A stretch of 64,000 bases of DNA, taken from contig NZ_VFPG01000001.1 of assembly GCF_006716565.1 (NCBI RefSeq), positions 558,001-622,000 of the forward strand, in the 5' to 3' direction. Under the pieces are notes generated by a model. That model saw only the letters and a program-made list of their open reading frames with translations, had not been told where the DNA came from and ran no database searches. Within the stretch, counting starts at the first letter, position 1. Each line of letters opens with the position of its first letter. Made by a program: the position numbers and the translations under genes. Shown here in pieces: positions 1 through 23,249 of the stretch. The DNA is from Nocardia bhagyanarayanae (lineage in GTDB: Bacteria > Actinomycetota > Actinomycetes > Mycobacteriales > Mycobacteriaceae).

Positions 1-14162
<14,162 letters not shown>

Positions 14163-14391
14163 TCGAGCGTATTCACCTCTCGCGTCGAGCTATCACCGCA
14201 CGACCGAAAGCAGATCAGTCCCCGCCCATCCTGAACTGCCGTGGGTCGGCGCGGTCCGAGCAATCACATCAGTGTAGGCGGGCAGCCGCAACAGGCCGAC
14301 CGGTCTGATCTACTCGGTTATGAGACCAATCGCTGACGCTTGTGTCGCGTTACATTCCTGGTCGAGGCTACCTTCACGCCCTTGTAACGGC
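14163..14391. promoter_or_regulatory. Intergenic region before NRPS1 with a spaced inverted repeat
   Basis: This 229-bp stretch lies between the LuxR-type regulator and NRPS1, both on the minus strand. CGTTACA (14348-14354) and TGTAACG (14383-14389) form an inverted repeat with a 28-base spacer, about 190 bases before the NRPS1 start. It could be a binding site for the adjacent regulator or a promoter element. The assignment is inference from position and symmetry only. Confidence 0.3.
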
Positions 14392-15375
14392 TCACAGCCA
14401 CCCGCGTCGGGTGGCTTGTACACCGGCCTGGAATCGGGTACTCGCGCCAAGTCGCTCCAGGAGGCGGGCGGTGCGGCGGACCACCGTGCGGCGGGACATG
14501 CCGAGCCTGCGGGCGATCGTGTCGTCGGTGGCGCCGAGGCCCATGAGGGTGAGGATCGCTTTGTCGCGGTCGTCGAGTTCGTCGGCGCTCGGGTTCACCG
14601 AGATCGGCGCGGCCAGCGACCACAGCACGTCGAAGGTGCGCACCAGCAGGCGCAGCGCGGGAGATCCGGTGAAGCGCAGACCCATCGGGTCGGGACGGCG
14701 TTCGTCGGCGTGCAGGACCAGACTGGCCCGCTCGTCGTCGACGATGATCATTTTGAACGGCGGTTCCGGCAGCGTGCGCGCCTGGGCGCCGCTGGCGTTG
14801 GTGGACAGCGCGTGCCGTAGTCGTTCCGCGTCCTGGTAGATCGTGTCCTGGTAGAGGGTCTGATAGCGGATGCCCTCGCCGATCCTGGCTCGCTTCAACA
14901 GGTATTGCTGGTTCTCGCGCTCGATGTCGCTGAGGTAGGGGCCGCGTTCGATGATCTTGACCGACGTGCGCGCCGAGGTCTGCATCTCCTCGAAATCGGC
15001 CAGCATCTCCAGGCGTTCGAAGACCGGAACCACGGATCCGTTGCCGCGCGGCGAACGTCGCACCGAGCGGAACGTCTCGCTGAGACGTGCTGCGGCGGCG
15101 TGCATCTGGTTGATCTCGTGCTGGCGGCGCCGGGCTTCGGCCTCGGACAACGATTCCGGGGCGTGCGCGTCCCAGACCGGTTCGCCCTCGGCATCCTCGA
15201 GCCGGACGGCGGCCTGCAGTGCGCACAGGATTTCCAGGTTGGCGGCGGCCTCTTCCGGCGTCACGTCGAGGTAGCGCGCGATATCGGCGAGGCCGGATCG
15301 GGGGTGGTGCACCAGCACGGCGTAGGTGCGCCCGTGCGGTGATCCCGGCTCGAAGATATCGCCCAGATCGGTCAC
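14392..15375 (-). CDS. LuxR-family transcriptional regulator with N-terminal TrmB-like HTH
   Basis: A 327-residue protein with an N-terminal winged-helix-like segment (about 12-75, TrmB-like) and a C-terminal LuxR-type HTH (about 262-320: DDRDKAILTLMGLGATDDT, then MSRRTVVRR). The middle (about 120-250) resembles the effector/linker region of actinobacterial regulators that pair these two domains. It starts with GTG at 15375 and has no Shine-Dalgarno, because the upstream bases are a TAGGCT -10-like hexamer seven bases before the start; it is therefore probably leaderless. It lies on the same strand and 229 bp upstream of NRPS1, which suggests that it controls that synthetase. The iron-box-like palindrome at the promoter raises the possibility of iron control. 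The family assignment is good; the target is inference. Confidence 0.85.
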   Translation of the reverse strand: MTDLGDIFEPGSPHGRTYAVLVHHPRSGLADIARYLDVTPEEAAANLEILCALQAAVRLEDAEGEPVWDAHAPESLSEAEARRRQHEINQMHAAAARLSETFRSVRRSPRGNGSVVPVFERLEMLADFEEMQTSARTSVKIIERGPYLSDIERENQQYLLKRARIGEGIRYQTLYQDTIYQDAERLRHALSTNASGAQARTLPEPPFKMIIVDDERASLVLHADERRPDPMGLRFTGSPALRLLVRTFDVLWSLAAPISVNPSADELDDRDKAILTLMGLGATDDTIARRLGMSRRTVVRRTARLLERLGASTRFQAGVQATRRGWL

Positions 15376-15394
15376 AAGGCGAGCCTAACCTGCG
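15376..15394 (-). promoter_or_regulatory. Iron-box-like palindrome and -10 of the LuxR-type regulator
   Basis: Read on the minus strand the sequence is CGCAGGTTAGGCTCGCCTT, directly followed by the GTG start. The IdeR/DmdR consensus TTAGGTTAGGCTAACCTAA matches at 13 of 19 positions, including the block AGGTTAGGCT. The TAGGCT inside it is correctly placed to be the -10 of a leaderless transcript. Binding by an iron regulator is inferred, not shown. Confidence 0.4.
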
Positions 15395-15548
15395 CTGCCG
15401 GACGATAGTCCGTCCTCAGTCCGCGCATGGCCGCAGCGAGGGCGGCGGCGAAGGTACGCCCAACCGGCGCTGCCGACAGCGGGGTCAGCCCGCGGATGGC
15501 GGCAGCGGAGACAGAGCTACGCCCGAGTCGCACTGGTGGACAGTGGAA

Positions 15549-16412
15549 TCAGTGGGCGGACGGGCCCCAGTGCATCGGGACGCCCTTGGAAGCCAGGTAC
15601 GGCAGCGGGTCGATCTTTGCGCCGCTCTGGTCCCAGATCTCCAGGTGCAAGTGCGGGCCGGTGGACTGGCCGCGGTTGCCGACGGAGGCGATGACGTCGC
15701 CGGCGCGGACCCGCTGACCCTCGGTCACGTACATGTCGTTGACGTGGCCGTAGACGGCGGTGGTGCCGTCGTCCTGCAGCACCCGCACCCACAGGCCGAA
15801 GCCGGAGGCGGGGCCCGCCTCGATGACGGTGCCGTTGCTGACCGAGTGGATCGGCGCGCCGAGCTGGTCGGCGAAGTCGACGCCGTAGTGGAACTGGCCC
15901 CAGCGGGTGCCGTAGCCGGAGCTGATCGCGCCGGCGACCGGGCGCACCGCGGGCGCGGGGGCGACCTGCTGGTGCACGCCCTTGAGGATGTCCTCGACCT
16001 GGGCGAGCGGGCCCGCGATCTCGGGCGGCAGGTTGCCGAAGCCGAACGGGGCTGCGACGGGCGCGGCCACCGGGGTCGCCTCCGGCGCGGGGGCGGCGGG
16101 CTCGGCAACGGGGGCTGCGACCTGCTTGGCCGCCGCGACGTTCTGGATGTCGGCGGTGCCCTTGAAGGTGATCTCGTCCGCAGCCTGGTCGGCGTCACGC
16201 GAAGGCGCCAGCGGCGAGGCGTTGGCGATCGCCGGGGCGATCTGGGCGACACCGCCGATCAGGGCGCCGGCGGCGACGGCCGCGCCAGCGGCCGCGCGGA
16301 CTCGCTCGACCTGCGACGACTCGGCGCGGTGCCGCGTCGGCCGACCCGTCACGTCGTCGCCGATGAGGCTCTTGACGGTAATGGAACTGGGGCCTACCCG
16401 GTGCTGCGACAA
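15549..16412 (-). CDS. M23 family metallopeptidase (LytM-type cell-wall hydrolase)
   Basis: A 287-residue protein with an unusually late hydrophobic segment (about 38-64, Ala/Gly-rich, ending AIANA), which would act as a long signal peptide or signal anchor. A Pro/Ala-rich linker (about 95-130) is followed by a C-terminal M23 domain (about 158-280). The zinc ligands are visible: HxxxD at 175-179 (HYGVD) and HxH at 254-256 (GPHLHLEI). These are the residues of active Gly-Gly or D-Ala-mDAP endopeptidases, so peptidoglycan cleavage or remodelling outside the membrane is likely. It is transcribed away from the nitronate monooxygenase across a 220-bp region. It is the first of two cell-wall hydrolases in the window; the other is NlpC/P60 at 58474. 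Confidence 0.9.
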   Translation of the reverse strand: MSQHRVGPSSITVKSLIGDDVTGRPTRHRAESSQVERVRAAAGAAVAAGALIGGVAQIAPAIANASPLAPSRDADQAADEITFKGTADIQNVAAAKQVAAPVAEPAAPAPEATPVAAPVAAPFGFGNLPPEIAGPLAQVEDILKGVHQQVAPAPAVRPVAGAISSGYGTRWGQFHYGVDFADQLGAPIHSVSNGTVIEAGPASGFGLWVRVLQDDGTTAVYGHVNDMYVTEGQRVRAGDVIASVGNRGQSTGPHLHLEIWDQSGAKIDPLPYLASKGVPMHWGPSAH

Positions 16413-16633
16413 TGCTTCGTCCTAGCGTCCGACGACATTTCCGAACGAAGGCCGCCGCGTTGCGAACGAGATACCGGTGAAGTCTCGAGGCCGCGTTGCC
16501 GAGGGCTCAGATTTCCCGGTGACCGAAGTTTGTAACGTTTCGGCATCCGTTGTGACGGGAACTCTACCCTGTCGTGACCATTCCGCAACCTTCGATTGTG
16601 AAGTCGCAGGTGAGGGCTGGATCACAGGTCTCG

Positions 16634-17698
16634 ATGGGCGAGACTTGGGCCGTGATCATCGACGAATTGCGCGTCCCGATCGTGCTCGCTCCGATGGCGG
16701 GCGGACCCTCCACCCCCGAGCTGACGGCGGCGGTCGCGGAAGCGGGCGGACTCGGGGTGCTGGCCGCCGGTTATCTCAGCGCGGCCGACACCGCCACCCG
16801 GATCGCCGCGACCCGCGCCCGCACCGACGCGCCGATCGGCGTGAACCTCTTCGCCCCCGGACCGCCCACCCCGCCCGCCGAGTACGCGGACTACCTCGCC
16901 GAGCTCGCCGCCGGACACGAACTGGGCGCGGCGAAGCACGACACCGACGACTGGGACGCCAAGCTGGACCTGCTCGTCGAGTCGCCGGTCGCGGTCGTCA
17001 CCTCCACCTTCGGCTGCCCGACCGCCGCCGAGGTGAACCGGCTGCACGCGGTGGGCTCGGAGGTCTGGGTGACCGTCACCTCCGTCGCCGAGGCCGAGAT
17101 CGCGGTGGCCGCGGGCGCCGACGTGCTGATCGCCCAGGGCGCCGAGGCGGGCGGGCACCGCGCCACCTTCGTCGACCGGGTGGCCGACGACGCCGCCGAT
17201 CCGCTCGGCCTGCTCGCCCTGCTGCAACTGCTCACCGCCGCGGTGGACCTGCCGATCGTCGCCGCGGGCGGCATCGCGACCGGCGCGGGCATCGCCGCCG
17301 CGCTCGCCGCGGGTGCGTCCGCCGCGCAGCTCGGCACCGTCTTCCTGCGCTGCCCGGAGGCGGGCACCAACCCGGTGCACCGCGCCGCGCTGCCGAGCAC
17401 CGCGTCGACCATGCTGACGCGCGCCTTCACCGGACGGCGCGCCCGCGGCCTGCGCAACGAGTTCATGGACGAGCACAGCGCGACGGCGCCCGCCGCGTAT
17501 CCGGAAATCCACTACGCGACAGGGCCGTTGCGGGCCGCGGCGCGGGCCGCGGGCAACCCCGAGGAAGTGAACCTGTGGGCTGGCCAAACCCAAGCGCTGA
17601 CGCCGGAGCTACCGGCCCGCGAACTGGTCGCCCAACTGGCGGCCGGTACGAAAACCGCGCTCAACGCGGCACTTTCACGGCGAATCCAGGATTGTTGA
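16634..17698 (+). CDS. Nitronate monooxygenase (2-nitropropane dioxygenase family)
   Basis: An FMN-dependent TIM-barrel enzyme that oxidises alkyl nitronates. Family motifs are seen: PIVLAPMAGGPSTPEL near the N-terminus, GVNLF, AQGAEAGGHR (the His of the class I active site) and the phosphate-binding VAAGGIATG. About 354 residues from ATG 16634. A GTG at 16652 (VIIDELRVPIVLAPMAGG) also fits the family N-terminus; an upstream GTG at 16574 adds residues unlike the family and lies in the divergent promoter region, so I did not use it. The gene stands alone between the divergent M23 gene and the SCO5389-family gene. It probably detoxifies nitronates such as propionate-3-nitronate; the substrate is inferred. 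Confidence 0.88.
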   Translation: MGETWAVIIDELRVPIVLAPMAGGPSTPELTAAVAEAGGLGVLAAGYLSAADTATRIAATRARTDAPIGVNLFAPGPPTPPAEYADYLAELAAGHELGAAKHDTDDWDAKLDLLVESPVAVVTSTFGCPTAAEVNRLHAVGSEVWVTVTSVAEAEIAVAAGADVLIAQGAEAGGHRATFVDRVADDAADPLGLLALLQLLTAAVDLPIVAAGGIATGAGIAAALAAGASAAQLGTVFLRCPEAGTNPVHRAALPSTASTMLTRAFTGRRARGLRNEFMDEHSATAPAAYPEIHYATGPLRAAARAAGNPEEVNLWAGQTQALTPELPARELVAQLAAGTKTALNAALSRRIQDC

Positions 17699-17766
17699 CA
17701 ACCACTTTCGATTAGACTTCAGGGGCATCGCACCGCCATCCACACCTTCCCAAGGAGGAGAGCGCT

Positions 17767-18159
17767 ATGTCCCTCGATGTTCCCGCCGCACTGCTCGAAC
17801 GCGCCGAGCGTGGCGAAGTGGACGACGCCGAATTCGTCGAATGTGTCCGGAACTCGCTGCCCTACGCCTGGGAAGTCGTGAGCCGGGTGGCCGGTGAATT
17901 GAAGTCGGGCACGGCCGAATTCGCCGACAACGTGGTCCCGCCGCCGGACGAGGTGGCCCGTGGCCAGCTGCTGCGCGCCCTGGCCTCGGACGCCATCCGC
18001 GGCGGCCTGGAGCGGCACTTCGGCGTGAAGCTCGCCTTCCAGAACTGCCACCGGGTGGCGGCCTTCCCGATCGCCGCGGTGGGCGGCGAGACCTACCGCA
18101 CCTTCATCGGCCCCAGGGCGCAGCTACTCAACCAGAGCCCGGAACTGCGCAACTGCTGA
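17767..18159 (+). CDS. SCO5389 family protein
   Basis: A 130-residue soluble protein that starts MSLDVPAALLERAERGEVDD and contains the conserved stretch RGQLLRALASDAIRGGLERHF, FGVKLAFQNCHRVAAFP and the C-terminal LLNQSPELRNC. These match the actinobacterial SCO5389 family, whose function is unknown. The start is secure: AAGGAGGAGAGCGCT lies directly before ATG 17767. The gene has its own 68-bp upstream region after the nitronate monooxygenase and is followed by two strong hairpins. There is no signal peptide or membrane segment. Confidence 0.85.
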   Translation: MSLDVPAALLERAERGEVDDAEFVECVRNSLPYAWEVVSRVAGELKSGTAEFADNVVPPPDEVARGQLLRALASDAIRGGLERHFGVKLAFQNCHRVAAFPIAAVGGETYRTFIGPRAQLLNQSPELRNC

Positions 18160-18174
18160 GAGGCCCGAACGCGC

Positions 18175-18205
18175 GGCGCTGTCGGCGGGTTGGGTCGACA
18201 GCGCC
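18175..18205 (+). terminator. Hairpin after the SCO5389-family gene
   Basis: A perfect 10-bp stem, GGCGCTGTCG (18175-18184) with CGACAGCGCC (18196-18205), and an 11-base loop, 16 bases after the stop codon. It lacks a T run, as is common for actinobacterial terminators. Confidence 0.55.
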
Positions 18206-18221
18206 CGTCGGGCACGAGAAT

Positions 18222-18264
18222 CGCCCCCGTTCGGTCGGTGCAGGAGGACGACCGAGCGGGGGCG
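18222..18264. terminator. Bidirectional terminator between convergent genes
   Basis: A 16-bp stem with one G-T pair: arms 18222-18237 (CGCCCCCGTTCGGTCG) and 18249-18264, loop 11 bases, followed by TTT. It lies 10 bases from the stop of the minus-strand monooxygenase and 62 bases from the stop of the SCO5389 gene, so it can serve both. Confidence 0.75.
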
Positions 18265-18274
18265 TTTCGCGCGT

Positions 18275-19738
18275 TCAGGCGCCGACGCGAGCCTCTTCGT
18301 AGTCGGACGGATCGAAAGTCCTCGTCTTCCAGCGGTAGAGGACCGTGGCGCCGGGCCAGTTGTTGGTGATGCGCCCCGCCGCGTTGCGGTACCAGCTGGA
18401 GCAGAAGTTCCACGGGGTGTCCTTCAGCCGCCGTTGCAGCCAGTCGTCCCACTGCTGTTCGACCTTCGCGCGGGCGGCGATGAAGCGGCCAGGATGCTCG
18501 GCCAGATACTCCACCACCTGCCGGATGTAGCGGGCCTGCGATTCCAGCATGTAGATGATCGAGCCCGAGCCGACATTGGTGTTCGGTCCGTACATCATGA
18601 ACATGTTCGGGAAGTGCGGTACCGAAAGGCCCAGGTACGCACGGGCTCCCGCGTCGCCCCAGACATCGGCGAGCTTGCGGCCGCCCAGACCGTAGATGTT
18701 CATCGGGGCGAGGAACTCGGTGCCCTTGAAACCGGTGCCGTAGACGATCACGTCGACGGGGTGCTCGACGCCGTCGGCGGTGCGGATGCCGGTCGGCGTG
18801 ACGGCCTCGATCGCCGTCGTCTCCACCGTGACGTTGGGCTGGGCGAGTGTGGGGAAGTACTCGTTGGAGAACAGGCCGCGCTTGCAGCCCGCCGCGTAAT
18901 CGGGCGTCAGCTTCGCGCGCAATTCCGGGTCGGGGACCTGCTTTTCGCGGTGCCGGTCGGCCAGCGCGATCACCGGGGACTTGATGGCCGGAATGTCGGT
19001 CAGCGCGAGCGCGAGCACCTCGAAGAACGACCAGATCGCGAACCGCTCGGCCCACCGGCTCGGCGGAAAGTACTTGAAAAGGGCGTGGTGCAGTGCGCTG
19101 TACTCGACATCCGGCTTGGGCAGCACCCAGGCCGCGGAACGCTGAAAGAGGGTGAGGTGCTCGACCTTCGGCTGGATGCGCGGAATGTATTGGATCGCAC
19201 TGGCTCCGGTGCCGATGCAGGCCACCCGCTTGCCGGTCAGGTCGATGTCGTGGTTCCACTCGGCGGAGTGGAAGGCCACGCCGGTGAAGGTGTCGATGCC
19301 GGGCAGGTTGGGCAGCGCGGGCCGGGACAGCTGGCCGACCGCCGGGATCAGGATGTCGGCGCTCAACTGCGCGCCGTCGGCGGTGCTGATCCGCCAGCGG
19401 CCGGCGCCCTCGTCGAATTCGGCGTCGGTGACCTCGGTGCCGAAGCGGATGTAGCGGGCCAGGTCGTGCTTGCGCGCGACGCCGCGCATGTAGTCGTGGA
19501 TGTCGCGCTGCTCGGAAAACCGCCGCGGCCAATCGGATTTGGGCTCGTAGGACCACGAGTACAGCGGTGAGGGCACATCGCAGGCGGCGCCCGGATAGGT
19601 GTTCTCCCGCCAGACCCCACCGAGATCGGCGGCCCGTTCCAGGATGGTGAAGTTCTCCAGCCCGGCGCGCCGCAGCTCGAGCGCCATGCCGAGCCCCGCG
19701 AACCCGGCTCCGATGATGATGATGGACGGCGTTGACAT
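18275..19738 (-). CDS. Flavin-containing (Baeyer-Villiger-type) monooxygenase
   Basis: A 487-residue class B flavoprotein monooxygenase. The FAD-binding GAGFAG motif is at residues 10-15, the Baeyer-Villiger fingerprint FxGxxxHxxxW is at 151-161 (FTGVAFHSAEW), and a second Rossmann motif GTGASA, for NADPH, is near 175-180. The length fits the family. It uses NADPH and oxygen to insert oxygen into ketones or to hydroxylate lipophilic substrates; the substrate cannot be read from sequence. It starts at ATG 19738 and is divergent from the ArsR gene, with a 115-bp intergenic region between them. No neighbouring steroid or ketone pathway genes are seen. Confidence 0.9.
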   Translation of the reverse strand: MSTPSIIIIGAGFAGLGMALELRRAGLENFTILERAADLGGVWRENTYPGAACDVPSPLYSWSYEPKSDWPRRFSEQRDIHDYMRGVARKHDLARYIRFGTEVTDAEFDEGAGRWRISTADGAQLSADILIPAVGQLSRPALPNLPGIDTFTGVAFHSAEWNHDIDLTGKRVACIGTGASAIQYIPRIQPKVEHLTLFQRSAAWVLPKPDVEYSALHHALFKYFPPSRWAERFAIWSFFEVLALALTDIPAIKSPVIALADRHREKQVPDPELRAKLTPDYAAGCKRGLFSNEYFPTLAQPNVTVETTAIEAVTPTGIRTADGVEHPVDVIVYGTGFKGTEFLAPMNIYGLGGRKLADVWGDAGARAYLGLSVPHFPNMFMMYGPNTNVGSGSIIYMLESQARYIRQVVEYLAEHPGRFIAARAKVEQQWDDWLQRRLKDTPWNFCSSWYRNAAGRITNNWPGATVLYRWKTRTFDPSDYEEARVGA

Positions 19739-19844
19739 GTTTCGAGCGTAAAGCGGGCGACGTCGGGCACCGAGACATCAGCGGTCACCTAATCGACATT
19801 TTCGGCCACATCCGCATGGTTACGACCGGTGCATTCTGTTCTAT

Positions 19845-19866
19845 TATCTGCGTATGAATGCAGATA
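19845..19866 (+). promoter_or_regulatory. Probable ArsR/SmtB operator overlapping the arsR start
   Basis: The inverted repeat TATCTGC (19845-19851) / GCAGATA (19860-19866) with an 8-base spacer spans the ATG of the ArsR gene (19854). Its size and symmetry fit the 12-2-12-type operators of this family, and the position implies autorepression of the ArsR-CDF operon. Inferred from sequence only. Confidence 0.5.
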
Positions 19867-20246
19867 GCGAGCAACCGCGGCTGCCGCTGGCCGAGGACCA
19901 GGTCGGGCTGGTCGTCGAGGTGTTCCGGATGCTGGCCGAGCCGACCCGCGTGCAGCTGCTGTGGGCGCTGGTCGATCGCGAGCTCTCGGTGAACGACCTG
20001 GCGGGCGCGGTCGGCAAGCCCGCGCCGTCGGTCTCCCAGCACCTGGCGAAGCTGCGGATGGCCCGGCTGGTGCGGCCGAGGCGGGCGGGCACCACGATCT
20101 TCTACAGCTTGGAGAACGAGCACGTCCGCCAGCTGGTGGTGGACGCGGTGTACAACGCCGAGCACGCCGGACCCGGCGTCCCGCCGCACCACCGCGGCGA
20201 CGGCGCGGTGTTCGAACTGCCGAATCGGAATCGAGCGGCGCGGTGA
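19854..20246 (+). CDS. ArsR/SmtB-family metal-responsive repressor
   Basis: A 130-residue winged-helix repressor. FRMLAEPTRVQLLWALVD begins the HTH region and PAPSVSQHLAKLRMARLV is the recognition helix. The C-terminal helix carries H90 and H104 in the spacing of the alpha-5 metal site of CzrA/SmtB-type sensors, but the other two usual ligand positions are Asn, and a His-His pair follows at 112-113, so the metal site is variant. It overlaps the downstream CDF transporter by the GTGA motif (stop 20244-20246, GTG 20243), so the two are translationally coupled. It probably de-represses efflux in excess zinc, cobalt or a similar divalent metal. Confidence 0.9.
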   Translation: MNADSEQPRLPLAEDQVGLVVEVFRMLAEPTRVQLLWALVDRELSVNDLAGAVGKPAPSVSQHLAKLRMARLVRPRRAGTTIFYSLENEHVRQLVVDAVYNAEHAGPGVPPHHRGDGAVFELPNRNRAAR

Positions 20247-21400
20247 GTCATACGAAAAGGCAAGCAGGACAGGGCTCCTCGTCGGCCACCGGCGTGGACC
20301 ACGAGGGCGAGCGCCGCGAGCACCAGCACTGGGAGAAAAGCAGTCACCGGGACGCGCACGGGCACGGTCACGACCATCGGCACGACGCCGCTCACTCGCA
20401 CGGGGACGAGCACGGCCACACGCACGCACACGGGCATGGGCATGGGCACGGACACACCAGCGGCCTGCGCGGCGCGCTCCGCGAGATCTTCGTCCCGCAC
20501 AGCCACGACGCCGCCGACAGCATCGATGACGCGCTCGAGGCCAGCGCGGTCGGCATCCGCGCCGTCAAGCTCAGCCTCGTGGTCCTCGGCTGCACCGCCG
20601 TACTCCAGGCGCTCGTCGTCGCGGCCTCCGGGTCGGTGGCGCTGGCCGCCGACACCATCCACAACTTCTCCGACGCGCTCACCGCGGTGCCGCTGTGGAT
20701 CGCGTTCGCGCTCGGCAGGCGGGCCGCCACCCGCCGCTACACCTACGGCTTCGGCCGGGCCGAGGACCTCGCCGGGCTCTTCGTCGTCGCGATGATCGCG
20801 CTCTCCGCGCTGATCGCCGGGTTCGAGGCGGTGCGCAGGCTCATCGATCCGGTGCCGATCGACCATCTCGGTTGGGTCGCCCTGGCCGGGCTGATCGGGT
20901 TCCTCGGCAACGAGACGGTGGCGCTCTACCGCATCCGGGTCGGGCGGCGGATCGGGTCGGCGGCTCTGGTCGCGGACGGATTGCACGCGCGCACAGACGG
21001 TTTCACCTCGCTGGCCGTGCTGCTCGGCGCAGGCGGTGTGGCACTTGGCTTCCCGCTCGCCGATCCGATCGTCGGCCTGCTCATCACACTGGCCATCCTG
21101 GCCGTGCTGCGCACCGCCGCGCGGGATGTCTTCCACCGGCTCATGGACGGGGTCGAACCCGGGTTGGTGGCGAGCGCCGAGCGGGCGCTCGCGGCCGAGC
21201 CCGGCGTCGAGGGCGTGCGCAGCGTGCGCATGCGCTGGATCGGGCACCGGCTGCACGCGGACGTCGAACTGGACGTCGCGCCGACCATCACGCTGGCCGA
21301 CGCGCACCGCCTCGCGCACGAGGCCGAGCACACCCTCACGCACGCCGTCCCGAAGCTCGACACCGCCTTGGTACACGCTTATCCGGCCCATACTCGTTGA
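20243..21400 (+). CDS. Cation diffusion facilitator (CDF/ZnT-type) metal transporter
   Basis: A 385-residue protein with a histidine-rich cytosolic N-terminus (about 20 His within the first 73 residues, mostly HGH/HDH repeats), then about six membrane helices and a C-terminal cytosolic domain. The transport site is seen as HxxxD in helix 2 (DTIHNFSD) and HxxxD in helix 5 (DGLHARTD), the zinc-type tetrahedral arrangement. It exports Zn2+ or a similar divalent cation in exchange for protons. The GTG start overlaps the ArsR stop codon. The frame is open further upstream, but that part is antisense-like and lies within arsR, so the GTG is the sensible start. Confidence 0.92.
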   Translation: MSHTKRQAGQGSSSATGVDHEGERREHQHWEKSSHRDAHGHGHDHRHDAAHSHGDEHGHTHAHGHGHGHGHTSGLRGALREIFVPHSHDAADSIDDALEASAVGIRAVKLSLVVLGCTAVLQALVVAASGSVALAADTIHNFSDALTAVPLWIAFALGRRAATRRYTYGFGRAEDLAGLFVVAMIALSALIAGFEAVRRLIDPVPIDHLGWVALAGLIGFLGNETVALYRIRVGRRIGSAALVADGLHARTDGFTSLAVLLGAGGVALGFPLADPIVGLLITLAILAVLRTAARDVFHRLMDGVEPGLVASAERALAAEPGVEGVRSVRMRWIGHRLHADVELDVAPTITLADAHRLAHEAEHTLTHAVPKLDTALVHAYPAHTR

Positions 21401-21557
21401 CAGATCACGTTTTTCGACTGCCGCGCTGACCTGGGAAAACTGAGGGCATATGCCCCGCCTTTTGATTTAGGTCACGGCCGGTCGTGGTGTGACTACGGTT
21501 CGGTAGCATCGCCGATGTGACGTGGCTCATGCCGGCCACGAGGATAAGGAGTACCCG

Positions 21558-23195
21558 ATGTTGAGCACCATGCAGGACGAGCCGCTCTCGCTCGCGACGC
21601 TGCTGAAGTACGCCGCCACCTTCCAAGGCGACAGCACCGTGTCCACCTGGACCGGCACGGGCGTGCGGACCATGACCTACCGCGAGATGGGCGTCGAGGC
21701 GGCTCGGCTGGCGAATGCGCTGCGCGGGTTCGGCATCGGCGTCGGCGACAGGGTCGGCACCTTCATGTGGAACAACAACGAGCACATGGTCGCCTACATC
21801 GCCGTGCCCGCTATGGGCGCCGTGCTGCACGCGCTCAACATCCGGCTGTTCCCCGAGCAGGTGGTCTACGTGGCCAATCACGCCGAGGACCAGGTCGTCA
21901 TCGTGGACGGCACCCTGGTGCCGATGTTCGCCCAGTACCTGCCGAACCTGAAGACGGTGCGCCACGTCATCGTCGCCAACGGCGACGCGTCCGCGTTGCA
22001 GGCTCCCGAAGGTGTGCAGGTGCACTCCTACACCGAGCTGCTCGCCGCCCAGCCCGACACCTTCGACTTCCCGGTGATCGACGAAAAGTCCGCCGCCGCA
22101 ATGTGTTACACCTCGGGCACCACCGGCGACCCGAAGGGCGTCGTGTACTCGCACCGCTCCAACTGGCTGCACGCCATGCAGGTCTGCTCCCCGATGGGCA
22201 TGGGCTTCACCGGAGCCGACTACGTGCTCGCCATCGTGCCGCTGTTCCACGCCAACGCCTGGGGCCTGCCCTACGCGGCGCTGATGTCGGGCGCGAACGT
22301 GCTGATGCCGGACCGTTTCCTGCAGCCGGGACCGCTGCTGGAGATGATGGCCGACCAGAAGCCGACCTTCGCGGCGGCCGTCCCGACCATCTGGGGCGGC
22401 GTGCTGGCGGGTCTGGCCGCCAAGCCGCAGGACATCTCGCACCTGCGCACCGCGGTGGTCGGCGGTTCGGCGGTGCCGCCGTCGATGATGCGCGCCTTCC
22501 AGGAGCAGCACGGCATGCGCATCCTGCACGCGTGGGGCATGACCGAGACCTCGCCGCTCGGCAGCGTCGCGCACCCGCCCGCGGGCGTCACCGGCGAGCA
22601 GGAGTGGGAATTCCGTTACACCCAGGGCCGTTTCCCGGCCAGCGTGCAGGCGCGGCTGGTCGGCGACGACGGCAACGTGGTGCCCAACGACGGAGAATCG
22701 CTCGGCGAGTTGGAGGTTCGCGGTCCCTGGATCACCGGCTCCTACTACTCCCCCGACGGCGCGGAGATCGACCCGGACAAGTTCGACGACGGCTGGCTGC
22801 GCACCGGTGACGTCGGCAAGATCAGCCCGAACGGCTACCTCACGCTGGTGGACCGCTCCAAGGACGTGATCAAGTCCGGCGGTGAGTGGATCTCCTCGGT
22901 GGACCTGGAGAACGCCGTCATGGGCCACCCGTCCGTCGCCGAGGCCGCCGTCATCGGCGTGCCGGACGAGAAGTGGGACGAGCGGCCGCTTGTCGCGATC
23001 GTGCTGAAGGAAGGCACCGAGGCCAAGGCCGAGGAGCTGCGCGACTTCCTCGCCGACAAGTTCGCCAAGTGGCAGCTGCCCGAGCGGTGGACGTTCATCG
23101 CGGAGGTGCCCAAGACCAGCGTCGGCAAGTTCGACAAGAAGCGGCTGCGGGCCCAGTACGCGGATGGCGACCTGACCGTCACCACGCTCTCCTGA
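21558..23195 (+). CDS. Long-chain fatty acid--CoA ligase (AMP-dependent, FadD-type)
   Basis: A 545-residue adenylate-forming enzyme that makes acyl-AMP and then acyl-CoA. Motifs in order: [11 protein letters not shown] (P-loop), [10 protein letters not shown] (A5), GWLRTGD (A7), [18 protein letters not shown] (A8) and TSVGKFDKK with the catalytic lysine near the C-terminus. ATG 21558 is chosen because AAGGAG lies 7 bases upstream; an in-frame start at 21522 has no ribosome site and adds residues unlike the family. It is monocistronic, with a terminator hairpin directly after it. Chain-length specificity is unknown. Confidence 0.92.
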   Translation: MLSTMQDEPLSLATLLKYAATFQGDSTVSTWTGTGVRTMTYREMGVEAARLANALRGFGIGVGDRVGTFMWNNNEHMVAYIAVPAMGAVLHALNIRLFPEQVVYVANHAEDQVVIVDGTLVPMFAQYLPNLKTVRHVIVANGDASALQAPEGVQVHSYTELLAAQPDTFDFPVIDEKSAAAMCYTSGTTGDPKGVVYSHRSNWLHAMQVCSPMGMGFTGADYVLAIVPLFHANAWGLPYAALMSGANVLMPDRFLQPGPLLEMMADQKPTFAAAVPTIWGGVLAGLAAKPQDISHLRTAVVGGSAVPPSMMRAFQEQHGMRILHAWGMTETSPLGSVAHPPAGVTGEQEWEFRYTQGRFPASVQARLVGDDGNVVPNDGESLGELEVRGPWITGSYYSPDGAEIDPDKFDDGWLRTGDVGKISPNGYLTLVDRSKDVIKSGGEWISSVDLENAVMGHPSVAEAAVIGVPDEKWDERPLVAIVLKEGTEAKAEELRDFLADKFAKWQLPERWTFIAEVPKTSVGKFDKKRLRAQYADGDLTVTTLS

Positions 23196-23201
23196 GTCGA
23201 T

Positions 23202-23246
23202 CACGAAGCCCGGTTCCATTGCGCGCCAGCGGAATCGGGCTTCGTG
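23202..23246. terminator. Bidirectional terminator between convergent fadD and AI-2E genes
   Basis: A 16-bp stem with one G-T pair: arms 23202-23217 (CACGAAGCCCGGTTCC) and 23231-23246 (GGAATCGGGCTTCGTG), loop 13 bases. It sits in the 54-bp gap between the two convergent stop codons. Confidence 0.75.
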
Positions 23247-23249
23247 CCG

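Noticed and set aside
16413..16633. The leader upstream of the M23 peptidase was considered as a ydaO-type c-di-AMP riboswitch, which often precedes actinobacterial wall hydrolases.
   Set aside because: I could not find the conserved ydaO blocks; only a weak repeat GTTAC...GTCAC is visible.
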